Source of the DNA: Rhabditoides inermis
Lineage: Eukaryota > Nematoda > Chromadorea > Rhabditida > Rhabditidae
Length of the DNA: 64,000 bases
Direction: 5' to 3'
Assembly (NCBI GenBank): GCA_963966185.1
Contig: CAWZYM010000363.1
Coordinates: 307,501-371,500, forward strand
A program made the translations under genes and the position numbers. Each line of letters starts with the position of its first letter. The first letter of the stretch is position 1. The notes below the pieces were generated by a model. The model saw only the letters and a list, made by a program, of their open reading frames with translations, had not been told where the DNA came from and made no database searches. Of the stretch, positions 1 through 10,677 are shown piece by piece.

Positions 1-84
1 AGACGAGTGTGCGTACGTTTCGTGTCAATAATATCTTCTGAAACATTTGGAAATAACAATGACTGAGATACGACTACAGAGAAT

Positions 85-95
85 AAAAAGAGAGC

Positions 96-147
<52 letters not shown>

Positions 148-165
148 AAGAGAGAGAGAGAGAGA
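85..165. repeat. (GA)n microsatellite in intron
   Basis: A GA-rich tract lies just upstream of the 3' splice site at 180/181 of the dynein light chain gene. It is purine-rich on the coding strand and is followed by a short pyrimidine run and the acceptor. Confidence 0.9.
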
Positions 166-180
166 TTCCGCCCTCTGCAG

Positions 181-492
181 GTATCTGCCAAACAGATCAA
201 GACTACCATCGACAAGGTGAGAAGGTCTCACTACCTATGTCTTTCTCTCTCTCCCTTTTCTTGTTTCCATCCCCTTTATTTATGATAGAATTTTGAGAAC
301 AAGAAAGAAAGGTATCGGAAAGGTGTCTGATTGAAGTCATGCATGTTTTGTCTTTTCCAGCACCTGGGTCCTTCGTGGCAAGTTATCGTGGGTCGCTCGT
401 TCGGTGCTTCCGTCGGCTTCGAGAAGGCAAAACTCGCATTCGCCACCGTTCCATCCGGATACTATGTGCTCGTGTTCAAGAATGACTACTAG
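181..492 (+). CDS. Dynein light chain (LC8/DYNLL-like), C-terminal exons
   Basis: Two exons are visible: 181-216, flanked by a CTGCAG acceptor and a GTGAGA donor, and 361-492, which follows a TTTTCCAG acceptor and ends at TAG. The first encodes VSAKQIKTTIDK. The second encodes a 43-residue C-terminus containing GPSWQVIVGRSFG and ending YYVLVFKNDY. This matches the LC8 family pattern W-x-x-IVGR-x-FG-S-x-V followed by a short hydrophobic C-terminal strand. LC8 proteins are small dimeric cargo-binding subunits of cytoplasmic dynein and bind many other partners. The 5' part lies outside the window. The C-terminus departs from canonical LC8, so this is a divergent paralogue or a related light chain. 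Confidence 0.8.
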
Positions 493-659
493 ACGTGGAT
501 CATGCGTCGAAATTACTATTCGTAGATAGAGCATTCGGATAAAGTGTTTGTAGTAAACAGACCACCTTCTTTGAAAAACAAATTATTTCGATATTCAATT
601 CAAAACACTTTTTCCAGCTCAGTTCGACATCTTATGTGACCACACCATTTTAGGGTTAG

Positions 660-825
660 GTACGTCTCTCTCTCTCTTTCTCTCCACTTCCTCCCTCTCT
701 CTCTCCCTCCCTCCCTCCCTCCCTCCCTCCCTCTCTCTCTCCTCTCCCCCCCTCTCTCTCCCTCTCCTCTCCTCTCTCTCTCCCTCTCTCTCTCCCTCCC
801 TTTCTCTCTCTACTCCCTCTCTTTC
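660..825. repeat. (CT)n/(CCCT)n tract
   Basis: A pyrimidine-rich simple repeat that runs directly into a TCTAG acceptor-like site just before the small ORF at 832. It could serve as a long polypyrimidine tract. Confidence 0.85.
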
Positions 826-831
826 TAGCAC

Positions 832-951
832 ATGTCGTCTGCGGCAGAGGCCCGCTCTCAGCTGGCCCAGTCATTGGATGTGGAGAGGGTTCTGTCGAAG
901 CTGCCCGATCCGAGGGACGTCCACGTAGAGTGTGTCGACCTGGACGACGAT

Positions 952-954
<3 letters not shown>
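832..954 (+). CDS. Small acidic-tailed ORF or terminal exon, unidentified
   Basis: A 40-residue reading frame starts ATGTCGTCTGCG immediately after a long CT tract and a TCTAG acceptor-like site and ends at TAG. It encodes MSSAAEARSQLAQSL and ends with ECVDLDDD. Codon use is GC-rich, as in the verified exons nearby. A possible upstream non-coding exon lies at about 618-658 (TTTTTCCAG before, GTACGT after). It could be a complete micro-ORF or the last exon of a larger gene. No family is recognised. The (GA)n tract beginning directly after the stop is odd. Confidence 0.4.
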
Positions 955-992
<38 letters not shown>

Positions 993-995
993 AGG

Positions 996-1034
<39 letters not shown>

Positions 1035-2804
1035 AGGGAGAGAGGGAGGAAGAGAGGGAGAGAACAAGAGGGGAGAGAACTGGTGATCTGTTAGTGTATC
1101 TCTTGAGTAGGGTGTTTCGATGTCTGATTTATATATTGATGTGTTCTCGTTTGCTATTGTATTCCTGTTTTCTTATTTTGTATTTTAATGCGGTAAAGTG
1201 TGTTTTTGAAATGAATAAGATTGTATTCACGAAGAAAGACATGTGTTTGGTTTGGAAAGCGGGAGAGAAAAGACAAAAGAAAGCGCAATGTGTTCTATGC
1301 GAATGTCACAGAAAGAAAGAGGATAGGGGTGTGTACTATTGATCCCCTCTGATCGGTTCTCTCTTCAAACATTCCTTATTCTTCATTCTTCATATTTCAT
1401 AGATAGATAATACTGCACCATGTTTGTGTATTGTGCATAAATCAGTCAACTAAAACCGAAAAGTGAGTTATTTTTCTTTTCCTGTTTTTGTTCTTTACCA
1501 TGATAACATATCAGTCGCTCCAATGTACTGAAATCTGAGATGTACCAAGTGGTTAAGTACGGCGGTGAGGTTATTATATTATATCAGTTTTATCTCAAAT
1601 TGTTGTTCAGAAATGGTGTCAACTATCGCTTCTACACATTGTCATTCACTATACATGTGATTTCTATTAATTCGTATCTACTTATTTTCACAATGTTGGT
1701 GTGTCATATGAGAAGAAAGGATGGACCATGGTTACAGTCTTTACGCAGGTAGTTTTATGAAATCCGTATAGCCTGCGGTAAGTGAGTGAATACGAACGAT
1801 GGAAAAGTTGCGAGGACCGGATCAGGAAGGGTGGGTTGGGAAAACTGCGATTGTGTTTGATTGTTGTCTTATCAGGATTAAAGGGATCCCCATCCTGGTG
1901 ATGACAGACCCAGTTTTCATATCAATATATGCAAAGAACTTTTTTGGATCTGGAAGATAACTTATGCTTCTGAATCTAATTTGTGATCACTTTTCACTCA
2001 TATGTACTACTCACATTATATGTGAATAATATCATTGTTCGCTTCAAGTTTCATGTTTTTGAAAACAGGTACGTAATCGTAGTTACTTTTTATTAACGCA
2101 CAAAATACTTTTTTTTAGTTCTTTAAAGAATGAATGAATGAAGTGAAAAAGGAATGGACAGTCGTTACGGCCTATCAAACATGATAATACAACAATTCAA
2201 TTTTAGCGATGTACTATCTAACACAAACTAATGGTAAGGAGTTATTATCACCAAATACTTTTTGCGTTTTTAGGAAAGTATATTTTCAAATAATCAGGAA
2301 GACATATATTCTTATATTTTCACATATCATTCTTCGTATTTAGAAAAAAATGTTGCCGGATGTTTGTTGCCGGAAGAGCCCCGCATATTCGTTTACTATG
2401 GATTCAGTGTGAGCATCGCGCCAGGATGTGTTGTTATATATTATCTTATATCCGATGTTCACAGTCCTTCTGTTGGTTGCAGTCGATTTTGAAGGTAAAC
2501 AGTAAAAGTAGTATTTCTAACCGACACTTTGCAGGGAACTAGATAGTTATTCATATACAATAATTGAAAATCATAAGTGTTTTGTACAAAAAAATATATA
2601 GCAAAAGAGAAAGGTGTGTTTGCTATTGTGTTGTGGATTGTATTTTTTTAATTAAATTCACCAGCAATACTATCTCCGCACCCTTCTATTCTTTTTCATC
2701 TGACGTGAGCACATGTGCTCATCCTAATAAGGGAGCAGTGATGACGAATCACTTGTGTTTCAATTATTCAACGATCTTCGACAAGAAAGAACACGCATAA
2801 ACCA
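955..2804. other. Gene-poor stretch with GA tract and dispersed repeat
   Basis: A (GA)n/(GGGA)n tract occupies about 955-1070. The rest is AT-rich with no convincing exon. About 2340-2750 contains fragments (GGAAGAGCCCCGCAT and GGGAGCAGTGATGACGA) that recur at 27.37-27.49 kb and, inverted, at 40.31-40.41 kb. The left end of the arm therefore shares repeat material with the inner ends of both arms. Confidence 0.6.
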
Positions 2805-3182
2805 AAAAACAAGTTTATCAATATGAGAACACACAATCCACAGCAAGTAGAACAACAACAAAACAACAACTAGTGTCACTACCATCAGGACATTTTACAA
2901 AGGCCGCGCCCTCTCAGAAAGACAATCGAATTATGTAAGTGTCACTACCATCAGCTATCACTCTGCACCCCGATCATGCCACGACGAATAGAGTCAGAAC
3001 AAATTGCCGGGCTTTAAGGCCTGTTTATAGTCGCGCATTTCCCCGCAATATTGCGCAACAATGCAACGCTTTAGGATATGTAACGATTTTGCATTTTTAA
3101 AATAATGCAAATTCGATACATATTTTGAAGCGTTGCATTATTGCGCAATATTGCGGAAAAATGCGCGACTATAAACAGGTCT

Positions 3183-3320
3183 TTAGGCTAGCCTGGTCGC
3201 GCCGTTGGCGGATGAAGAGTGGGCGATGGTGCGACGGCGGGGAGCGGACAGTGCGGGTGAGGGAGCGTGGTAGTACCTGCACTTGTCACGCAGAGTGCAG
3301 CGCGTCCCGAAGCGACACAC
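3183..3320 (-). pseudogene. Orphan terminal CCCH exon (RING2 homologue)
   Basis: This minus-strand exon runs from a TTGCAG acceptor at 3321-3326 to TAA at 3183. It has the same 138-nt length as the last exon of the complete RING2 gene at 60820-60957. It encodes a CRFGTRC-x5-C-x3-H finger (CRFGTRCTLRDKCRYYH) and an S/R-rich tail ending GATRLA. Its 3' flank down to about 2805 also matches that of RING2. No other RING2 exon is recognisable upstream, because the DNA switches at about 3430-3540 to a MITE fragment and then to a promoter block in the opposite orientation. I read it as the remnant of a deleted gene copy. Confidence 0.7.
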
Positions 3321-3454
3321 CTGCAACATAATGTAATTGAATCGAAATCATCACACCATGCGCTGTACATAAAATGCAAGCAGACATGAACGGGACTTTT
3401 TTCAAACCTTTTTGATTTTGTATCTGCATAGATATGACAGGGCATTAGCGCGCG

Positions 3455-3525
3455 GCACGGTTGCTGTCCGTGGACAAGCTGCGACAGAGAGGGGCGACCG
3501 AAACGACGAGCGGCGGGGTGAAGCG
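3455..3525. mobile_element. Fragment of ACGGCTCG-type MITE
   Basis: The sequence containing GCGACAGAGAGGGGCGACCG and AAACGACGAGC matches the right end of the full element at 5388-5577. Only one end is present. Confidence 0.65.
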
Positions 3526-3543
3526 ATGCTGCCGCGGGTCACG

Positions 3544-3783
3544 GCAATTCACAGTGAACAAAGAAAATTCGACGCGCGGCGCGTTCCGCCGAGGAATCAT
3601 TTTCCTCAAATTGCCACGCACTCTCGCGCACTCTCGTTTTTTTCACCCTCGCGCCGTCTGCCGTCTCTCTTATCGCGCGTTTTCTCGCGCACTCTCAGTC
3701 TCAATCAGTAGAATGCGTCTCGAAACGAAACCGCTCTAAAACTATTTGTCATCATGCAGCTTCTGTTCAGTTGTGAATTGCCG
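3544..3783 (+). promoter_or_regulatory. RING2-type upstream block in front of RING1 (left)
   Basis: This block matches 56969-57213, directly upstream of the RING2 start (57242), in the same absolute orientation and not inverted. It is joined near 3783 to the leader of RING1 (GACTATTTCTCAATC), which in the right arm has a different upstream sequence. It is probably a promoter/5'UTR segment. Its function is inferred only from position in front of two RING genes. Confidence 0.55.
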
Positions 3784-3817
3784 TGGGGGTGACTATTTCT
3801 CAATCACACACTGTTTG

Positions 3818-3821
<4 letters not shown>

Positions 3822-3868
<47 letters not shown>
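3822..3868. repeat. (CT)n microsatellite in RING1 leader
   Basis: A pure CT run about 95 bases upstream of the RING1 (left) ATG. The right arm has a shorter counterpart at 56563-56592 (GA on the plus strand). Confidence 0.9.
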
Positions 3869-3871
<3 letters not shown>

Positions 3872-5387
3872 TCCACTCGCTCCTCTCAATTGGGTTGGTT
3901 CGTGTGTGATCACAACATCCCTTTCTCCAGAGCGTGCCGTCCGTGTCCACTCTCATTCCAACATGTCTCAGGTCAGTTCACTCTGGTGGCCACTGTATTT
4001 GCGGTAATATTCCGAATGTTTGCTTTTTCAGTCCGAATTTTCCTTGGCCATGTCGCTCGAATGCCCCATCTGCACCGACCAGATGAACACTGCCGTCGCG
4101 TGAGTTGTTTGTTTGTTTGTGATCACAACATCCCTTTCTCCAGAGCGTCTTATTTATTTGTGAACTGCTCTCTCTGCTTTGTCAATTCCTCATTGTTTGT
4201 TTGTTGGTTTGTTTTGATCTCTAAAGAGACGCCATATTAGAGTAGATATTCGTTCTGCCTGATGTCCAGCGCATGAAACGTGTAAAGTAACGGTTATTTG
4301 ACGCGTATAAACAATGAAACGTGTAGTTTACCTTGAAATTGTAGGCTGGTGCCGTGCATGCACCACTACTGCGAGGAGTGCATCACCACCTGGCGCCGCA
4401 CCAACACCACCTGTCCGCAGGTGAGTGGGTTCGGCTAGTTGATGTCTATCCCGGTCTATAGACAATCCATTCTTATTCATGTATATTTTTATAGCTTTAT
4501 AGCTACAATTGTCTATATTGGTACTATATTGGTCTATAGCTTATGTATGTCTATAGCTTTTTTATATCTGCAGTTTGCAGTTGTCCGAATGAACAGTTAC
4601 CTGTCCGAATGAATAGCCTCCCCCCCTCGCTGCCGTTTATTTTACATACGTTCCGTTCTAGTGTCGTCAGCCGGTGATCGAGCAGTACCGCTCGCACCTC
4701 ATCGATGAGATCATCAACGGCGCCGAGGCGAGCGCTGCCAACGAGGTGAGCAAGGCACTGATCGATGGCAGTATACGTCTAGATGAATCATGGGCCATTT
4801 CATTGAATATGCTTTCACCATCAATGTTTGACGTAGATGGGTGTTGGGGGAGGTGTGATGAATGTTGCAGTCGGTGGCGGTAGATGGTTCTGAGGATCGT
4901 TCTGAAAGTGCGGTAGCGTTGTGAGATCTTGCTGAGAGGGTCTTGCAGGGGATCTTTCTGAGGATCTTTTGCTAGTAAAAGTTGAATCTGCCCTCACCTT
5001 AATTACTGCACAGTCTTAAGGCGAGATCAGATTCGATTATTTATCAAAGAGCCGCCTTATGATCTAAAAAAGGCACTTTCTGAGGATCGTTCTGAAAGTG
5101 CGGAAGCGTTGTGAGATCTTGCTGAGGATCTTTCAGGGGATCTTTCTGAGGGTGCGCGGTGCGCGGCTGTTCTGAGATCTTATCTTTTGCTAGCAAAAGT
5201 CGAATGTGACCTCTACTTCCAGACGGTCGACCACATGGCGGTGGTGCTGGAGGCGGCCGAGTCGGCGGAGATGCAGCTGGCACTCGAGGAGAGCAACAGA
5301 GCCACCCGCAACCAGGCCGCCAAGGAGCGGGAGAGACAGAGGAGAGAGGACGAGATGAACATGTGAGCTTTTTTTCCTTTTTTAGCT

Positions 5388-5577
5388 CACGGCTCGTCAT
5401 TTCGGTCGCCCCTCTCTGTCGCAGCGTGTCCGCAGAGAGCGACCGTGCCGCGCGCTGATGCTCTGTGGGGAATGACCGCTCGCATCACCTGGCACTGCGC
5501 CAGCCCATTGTCAAAAATGCGTGTCGCTGTCTGCGGACACGCTGCGACAGAGAGGGGCGACCGAAACGACGAGCCGT
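5388..5577. mobile_element. Foldback MITE, about 190 bp, ACGGCTCGTC ends
   Basis: Terminal inverted repeats of about 50 bp: ACGGCTCGTCATTTCGGTCG at the left end and its near-complement at the right end (CGACCGAAACGACGAGCCGT), continuing inward through GCCCCTCTCTGTCGCAGCG. It sits in a RING1 intron and is absent from the matching right-arm intron, so it inserted after the arms separated. There is no coding capacity. Confidence 0.8.
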
Positions 5578-5897
5578 GTTATCAGCAGACATGATGGTTA
5601 AATGAAGAGAGACAAATCAGAATGCAAGACAACGAGACGTGCGCGATATATTATGGCGGGAAAACTTTTGCGCGCACGCGCAAAATTCGAAATCAGTGGC
5701 GTACTGACGGACCGCGAAATTCGGCGGACTGTAGTTGACAATCAATTTTATGGATGATGATCGTTTCTCTGCAGGTACCAGGTGCGTGAGATCGACCGTC
5801 GTTCCTCGGAGCGCGCCGCGTACGAGAGGGAGGAGGCGGAGCGGAGGAGGAAGGAGAAGGAGGAGTGGGACGTGCTGGAGGCGGTGGGTGGGCGGGG

Positions 5898-5899
<2 letters not shown>

Positions 5900-5955
<56 letters not shown>
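5900..5955. repeat. (TA)n microsatellite
   Basis: A perfect TA dinucleotide run directly after the exon-6 donor of the left RING1 copy. It is not present at the matching right-arm position. Confidence 0.95.
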
Positions 5956-5958
<3 letters not shown>

Positions 5959-6560
5959 TAGCGATACAATATGGTTGTGAAGCGCGATACAGAACAAAGA
6001 AGAGTTTCGAAAGGGGTTCTGAAGCTACTCGATCCTTGCCCAGACGATGCGCAGACAATCCATCTCATACACTCATACAACTTGCCACCATCATCATCAC
6101 CTCATCATCTGATCATCATTTTTTTCCCGTCAACATACATGTGTAAATGGAAATCTATCAAAAATGCGCGGGAGACGATGGGTTGATTGCTCTATCACAA
6201 TATATTTCGTTTGAACTGAGCTCAACATTTCTCTCGTCAGCTGCTGGATAGTGTGAAAAATCGAAAATTTCATATTTTACCACACCTAGCTATAGCCCTA
6301 TAGCGGTGCGGTATCGCTCTCGCTAGACAAACGAGACCACTATAAATGGACAATGCTATATTTTTCCATTAAGTCAAGTTCATTGTGAAGGATTCAATCG
6401 GAATAGAATTCTATCAAACCGTGTTTTTCTTCATTCGTCATTATTTCATCACACTTTCTGGATTCGCAGTGTAATCTCCATTTTGCAATCTCGCGCCTCG
6501 CTAACTGCTTGCACACTTGATGCTCACTATCACACTATTTGATTGCACAGTGAGTCATTC

Positions 6561-6603
<43 letters not shown>

Positions 6604-6814
6604 AATAGGAAAACGGGGGCTTGGAAGTTCGCCCCGGGACCGTGTGTGTCAGTTTCTGGAAACTCAGATTTGAGCGAGAGAGATCAGACTCGCTGTGAGA
6701 CGAGTGTTGTAGCCTATAGAATGACTAGAGCAAGAGTGTAAGAGACGCAGAGATTGTATCTATATAAGGAGAGAAGATGAGATATCCATAGTAGTCTATA
6801 GTAGTCTTATTTAA

Positions 6815-7072
6815 TTAGAGAGGGCGCGCAGCGCCCTCTCTTTTGGCTTAGGATAGGGCTCGCGCCAGAATTTTCAAGTAGCGATATCTAAAGGTCTTCT
6901 TAGCAAAAATGTGACGTCACCGAATTCATGCTAGCTTGATTCGCACCGTTCCGTAGGCCAGATCATTGGTCGGTGTCATCTTTGTATCTTTTCTCCGAAA
7001 GAAGTTATGAGCGATCTCTCGCACCCATGAGGCGTGAGGCCAGCGTGTGTGTGTGGGTGTCGTTTCCAGTCA
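6815..7072. mobile_element. Repeat ending in a GC-rich hairpin (Helitron-like end?)
   Basis: It begins with the near-palindrome GAGAGGGCGCGCAGCGCCCTC, followed by TTTTGGCTTAGGATAGGGCTC. Related copies lie inverted at 20340-20529 and diverged at 38.64-39.15 kb. Read on the minus strand, the 6815 and 20529 copies both end in the hairpin followed by CTAA and then T, which resembles a Helitron 3' end (hairpin, CTRR, T target). No helicase or Rep sequence is seen, so any such element is non-autonomous. Confidence 0.55.
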
Positions 7073-7356
7073 CTCTTTGCTGCTAGCTCTATCCCGGTGG
7101 GCGGGGCGGAGCGCGAGAGAGAGCACGAGAGAGCACGCTGTTTGCAGAGAGCGCAGAGAAAAGCAGACATGCACTTACGCTGCGGTGATCGAAAAGACAG
7201 AGAAAAGTGTCGTTTCAAAGCGTTTCTATAGAATACAATGAAAAAGTTGAACATACGCAAACAAATCGCAACAGTTCTGAGTATATACTAATTAACGACA
7301 GAGCTTGGCAATCAGTAAGATAAGAAATTTCTATGAAATTCAACAAAAGCACATAT

Positions 7357-7528
7357 ATTATCTTGTTAAAAAGTACTTGCGTAAAGAGTCAGTTTGTCTT
7401 GACCCAATTCAACAAAAGCGCATGCATAAAAAGTTTACAAATACTAATACAAACCTGCCCATAGCCCATAGCGGACTGTTGAAGTAACAGATGAGATATA
7501 AGAATAGATAAACAGAAGATGGAGAACG

Positions 7529-7581
<53 letters not shown>

Positions 7582-7757
7582 GGAGAGAGGTAGAGAGAGA
7601 GGGACCAAGACAGAGAGAGACAGAGATACATAGAAACAGAGAAAGAGACAGAGATGCAGGTTTGTATTAGTATTTGTAAACTTTTTATGCATGCGCTTTT
7701 GTTGAATTGGGTCAAGACAAACTGACTCTTTACGCAAGTACTTTTTAACAAGATAAT
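7357..7757. mobile_element. ATTATC-ended MITE with GA core
   Basis: Terminal inverted repeats of about 100 bp begin ATTATCTTGTTAAAAAGTAC and end inward at CAAACCTGC/GCAGGTTTG. They flank a (GA)n core (about 7533-7630). A close relative lies at 19781-20108 and a diverged one at 12907-13208. There is no coding capacity. Confidence 0.8.
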
Positions 7758-7759
7758 CC

Positions 7760-8381
7760 AGTAGTACAATCTGTCTAGAGAAGTGGGACATAGCTGAGAT
7801 GGTGAGCAAGGAGGAAGGCTAGCCGAAACTGTTGCATTGGTCAGCGTCTTTGCCGATCCAGTCTATAGTGTGTCTATAGTGGGTCTCTACACGGAGGGAA
7901 GTGAGGGAAGGAAGTTATACACGGAAGTTATACAAGGAACAAGGAAGTTATACACGGATGGAAGTGAGAGAAGTTGAAAGAAAGACGTCGGCAATAGATG
8001 CAGTCCACAGCCGGAAACGATGATATGGATTGGGTATCTCAGTCCATACAATGCACAATGTACTGGATTCGAGGTGTAATGCGTGCCTTTTTCCAGGCGT
8101 ACAATAAAGGTTCTATTCTCGCGCTGATTCACGCGCTGTTGCGTAGATCAAAAGAAGAAGCGGGAGTATCGCTTTGCGGCGATCATACATAACGGTACTT
8201 TGAATAAGCGTAAAGTTGTGAAGATTGCGTACGAAAAGTAATTCGGATGTTTCGACTTTGCGTGTGAAAAGTAATGCGAAACTTGCAGCACTTTTTCGCG
8301 TATGAAAAGTAATGTAGCTACTCATTGATTTACTGATTGAACAAATACTCATTGATTGATTGATCGATTGATCGATTGCAG
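7760..8381. other. Degenerate RING1 intronic/exonic DNA
   Basis: It contains the mutated exon-7 trace near 7779-7825 and then several imperfect GGAAGTTATACACGG-like repeats at 7895-7975. A short open stretch at about 8098-8190 has no homologue in the right arm. I see no gene. Confidence 0.5.
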
Positions 8382-8450
8382 GAGCGTCGTTTCGGTGAGA
8401 GCGACTCTTGCACGTTCTCCCATCATCGCTCCAATACCGTGATCAACTAA

Positions 8451-9269
8451 TAATCGAGGATGCCTGTCGATCGACTTCCTCTCACTCGCATAATCGCTTT
8501 TCTCTTACCTCATTTCTATCTACATATTTGGTATATAACTAAATAACTTCATTATTTATGAATTTATGAGTCTCTCTCTTTCACCTCTTCCCGTTCAGCC
8601 GTTGCTCACAAATACTTTGTAACGTCTGTCAAATATTTTTCTTGTGTTCCGATTGATTACTATGTTGGTTGTTGTTGCATAATCTTCTTTCTTCTTCTCT
8701 TTATTGATATATCTCAGAATAAAGTTCTGACACAGTGTGTGAGACAACCTATTCGATTCCGCACGCGAATAATCCCCGCCCACCCTTTGAACAGTAGACA
8801 GTATCAGTAAATTCAACAACATCATCCAATCTGCTGCTCGCGATTTATAGTATTAGTGGTGCTTTTGTAAGGAGCGCGCCGTGTTCTGGGAGTGAGTGAC
8901 GCCTTTGTCTCGATTGCGCAATGGCATTGAAGTTGCTGTCAGTCTCTTCGAAACACTCCCGAATGCCCTCGAAACACTTCGGAATTGCCTTGCGAATCGC
9001 CCTCAGAACACTCCCGAATTGCCTTATAATAATTTATTGCAGAAAAACTGCGTCACACATCAAAAATACAGTGAAAAAAGCCGCATGTGATAAAAACCGA
9101 GACCATACAAAATGAGCGATAAGACGAGTCCGTAAATAAGACGAGTCCGTAAAGACCTTAGCTCCCGAACACTCCCGAACACTTCGGAATGCCTTGCTAT
9201 GCCTTCGAAACACTTCGGAATGGATTCCGAAGAGACTGACCGCCCCTTGAGAACAATGGTCTGTCGGGC
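8451..9269. repeat. Non-coding DNA with CGAA-rich degenerate repeats
   Basis: 8451-8890 has no convincing exon. 8900-9240 is built of degenerate units such as CGAAACACTTCGGAAT and CACTCCCGAA. Similar TTCGAAG-rich stretches occur at 32.45-32.62, 42.41-42.48 and 58.08-58.21 kb. It is probably a decayed dispersed repeat. Confidence 0.5.
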
Positions 9270-9400
9270 GGCGCGCCCACATAAATACAACCCAGAAAGT
9301 TGTCACTATCATTCCACATTCCACAACCTACACTTCCCAATCTCCTTATATGAGAGTATTTCTGTATTTCTAACATCTCCTTCATAATGAACATCACACC
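9270..9400 (+). repeat. Dispersed repeat copy (CCACAACCTACACTTCCC)
   Basis: One of five copies recognised by the core CATTCCACAACCTACACTTC followed by TATATGAG and TCTGTATTTCTAACATC. The others are near 22.38-22.49 (-), 26.63-26.76 (-), 41.19-41.32 (+) and 42.19-42.31 kb (+). Confidence 0.65.
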
Positions 9401-9756
9401 TGTCGGCCTTGTGAGTCGTTTCCAGCTTAAATGAAGTGTCATGGCTTGTCAAATCGATCAATATCGAAATACGTTTCCAAAGGGCCTATGTAGTATAGTG
9501 GTTAGTAGTCCTCCTTCGACCGCCTCCGCAGAGTGAATCTCTTGAATCGGGGAGATACCTTTACCTTTACCTTTTTTCCAGAAATCTCTCGACCCCGTGT
9601 TGTCAGTGGGTGTGAGGCTGACGACGAGTCGACACGCTGCCCTCACTCAGCCTACGCTAACAAGAACTTTAGTTGGACTAAACACATTGATAGACTGATA
9701 TGCATACATTTTATCTCACACATCCATATTAATCTAGTATCATTTTCGAGTGTCAT

Positions 9757-10391
9757 CTACTTGTCAGCCGACTGCTTGGCGCGAAGACGCAGCTGTCCGT
9801 TCGGTCCTGCAACGGGTTACTGTAGGTACAGTAATCTAAGGTACGGTAACTACAATAATATCGTACCGCGCTTAGCCAGGTAGAAGATCGCATTGTTCGT
9901 GGCGCGCTCCAGATACATCCACGAGCCTAGGTATACGGTACTTTATACATTAGGTAAACGGTACCGTACCGTTCCTCTCCAGCAGGTACGCCTTGATCGT
10001 GGGCGTCGACACGCGCTTCAGCAAACCGCCATCCTACAGTGGATTACTGTACATACCGTATACCTGTTACCGTACCTTGAGCGTGACCACCTCCTGGGAA
10101 TGATGGGCGGCGGCTGCGTCGGGAGTGGCGCGCTCGCGGCTGTTCGCCTAGAATACGGTAGTACGACGGTTACTGTAGCTACCGTATACCTCGGCGACGA
10201 TGCGCTGCAGACGCGCCAGTCGGTCGAGGGCGTCCTTGTGCAGCGCGCGCTCCTGCGACTCCAGCTTGTCCTGGCGCGACTGAAACGGGGTACTGTAGAA
10301 TGAGTACGGTAGGTACCGTATACCTGACGCACGCTCTTCTGGCTGCGCTCGACGGCGGTGCGCATATCGGTGTCGGCGGCCTGAGATCGAG

Positions 10392-10433
<42 letters not shown>

Positions 10434-10622
10434 GGGAGGGAGAGAGAGAGAGGGAGAGAGAGAGAGAGAGGGAGAGGGAGATAGGAGAAAGAAAGAGAGG
10501 AGAGAGAGAGGAGAGAGAGAGAGAGGGAGAGAGAGAGAGGGGGGAGAGGGAGAGAGGGAGAGAGAGAGAGGGAGAGTAAGAGAGAGTAAGAGAGGCAGAG
10601 AGGCAGAGAGAGGCAGAGAGAG

Positions 10623-10671
<49 letters not shown>

Positions 10672-10677
10672 CTGCAT
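9757..10677 (-). CDS. Gene A (left): small predicted coiled-coil protein
   Basis: Seven minus-strand exons: 10672-10677, 10324-10380, 10190-10279, 10076-10147, 9970-10033, 9867-9926 and 9757-9806. They join in frame to a predicted 132-residue protein that starts MQAADTDMRTAVERSQKSVR, continues through an Arg/Glu/Ala-rich helical stretch (LESQERALHKDA, LARLQRIVAE) and ends RLRAKQSADK. No family is recognised. The start is the ATG two codons before the first long intron, because upstream sequence diverges between the arms. Five internal introns of 42-60 nt share GTATACGGTA/TACAGTA-type motifs, and the first intron is a (GA/CT)n tract. The right-arm copy (50907-51765) has identical exon lengths and is also intact, which argues for selection on the protein. 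Confidence 0.75.
10381..10671. repeat. (GA)n intron of gene A (left)
   Basis: Nearly the whole 291-nt first intron is GA/GGGA simple repeat on the plus strand (CT on the coding strand), with only the splice sites distinct. Confidence 0.85.

Larger units (their letters stand above)
3963..8450 (+). pseudogene. RING1 left copy: RING/coiled-coil with decayed CCCH part
   Basis: Six exons are intact: 3963-3971, 4032-4099, 4345-4420, 4662-4745, 5223-5362 and 5775-5883. They encode MSQ, a C3HC4 RING split over three exons (CPIC, then CMHHYCEEC, then CPQCRQP) and a Glu/Arg-rich coiled coil. RING domains of this type usually act as E3 ubiquitin ligases by binding an E2. Compared with the intact right copy (52118-56469), everything after exon 6 is damaged. 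A (TA)n tract opens the next intron, repeats occupy 6.8-7.76 kb, exon 7 survives only as a mutated trace near 7779-7825 with an in-frame TAG, and the terminal CCCH exon at 8382-8450 has lost two of its zinc ligands. A truncated RING-only protein remains possible. Confidence 0.75.

Noticed and set aside
5735..6146. Frames containing long Tyr-Ile runs
   Set aside because: They arise from the (TA)n microsatellite at 5900-5955 in all frames and both strands.
9484..9560. Possible tRNA-like gene (GTAGTATAGTGGTTAGTAG)
   Set aside because: An A-box-like string is present but no clear B box or cloverleaf could be folded by eye.
10398..10668. Long reading frames of Ser-Leu or Arg-Glu repeats across this and other GA/CT tracts
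   Set aside because: They are translations of dinucleotide repeats and lie inside verified introns. No independent coding signal.
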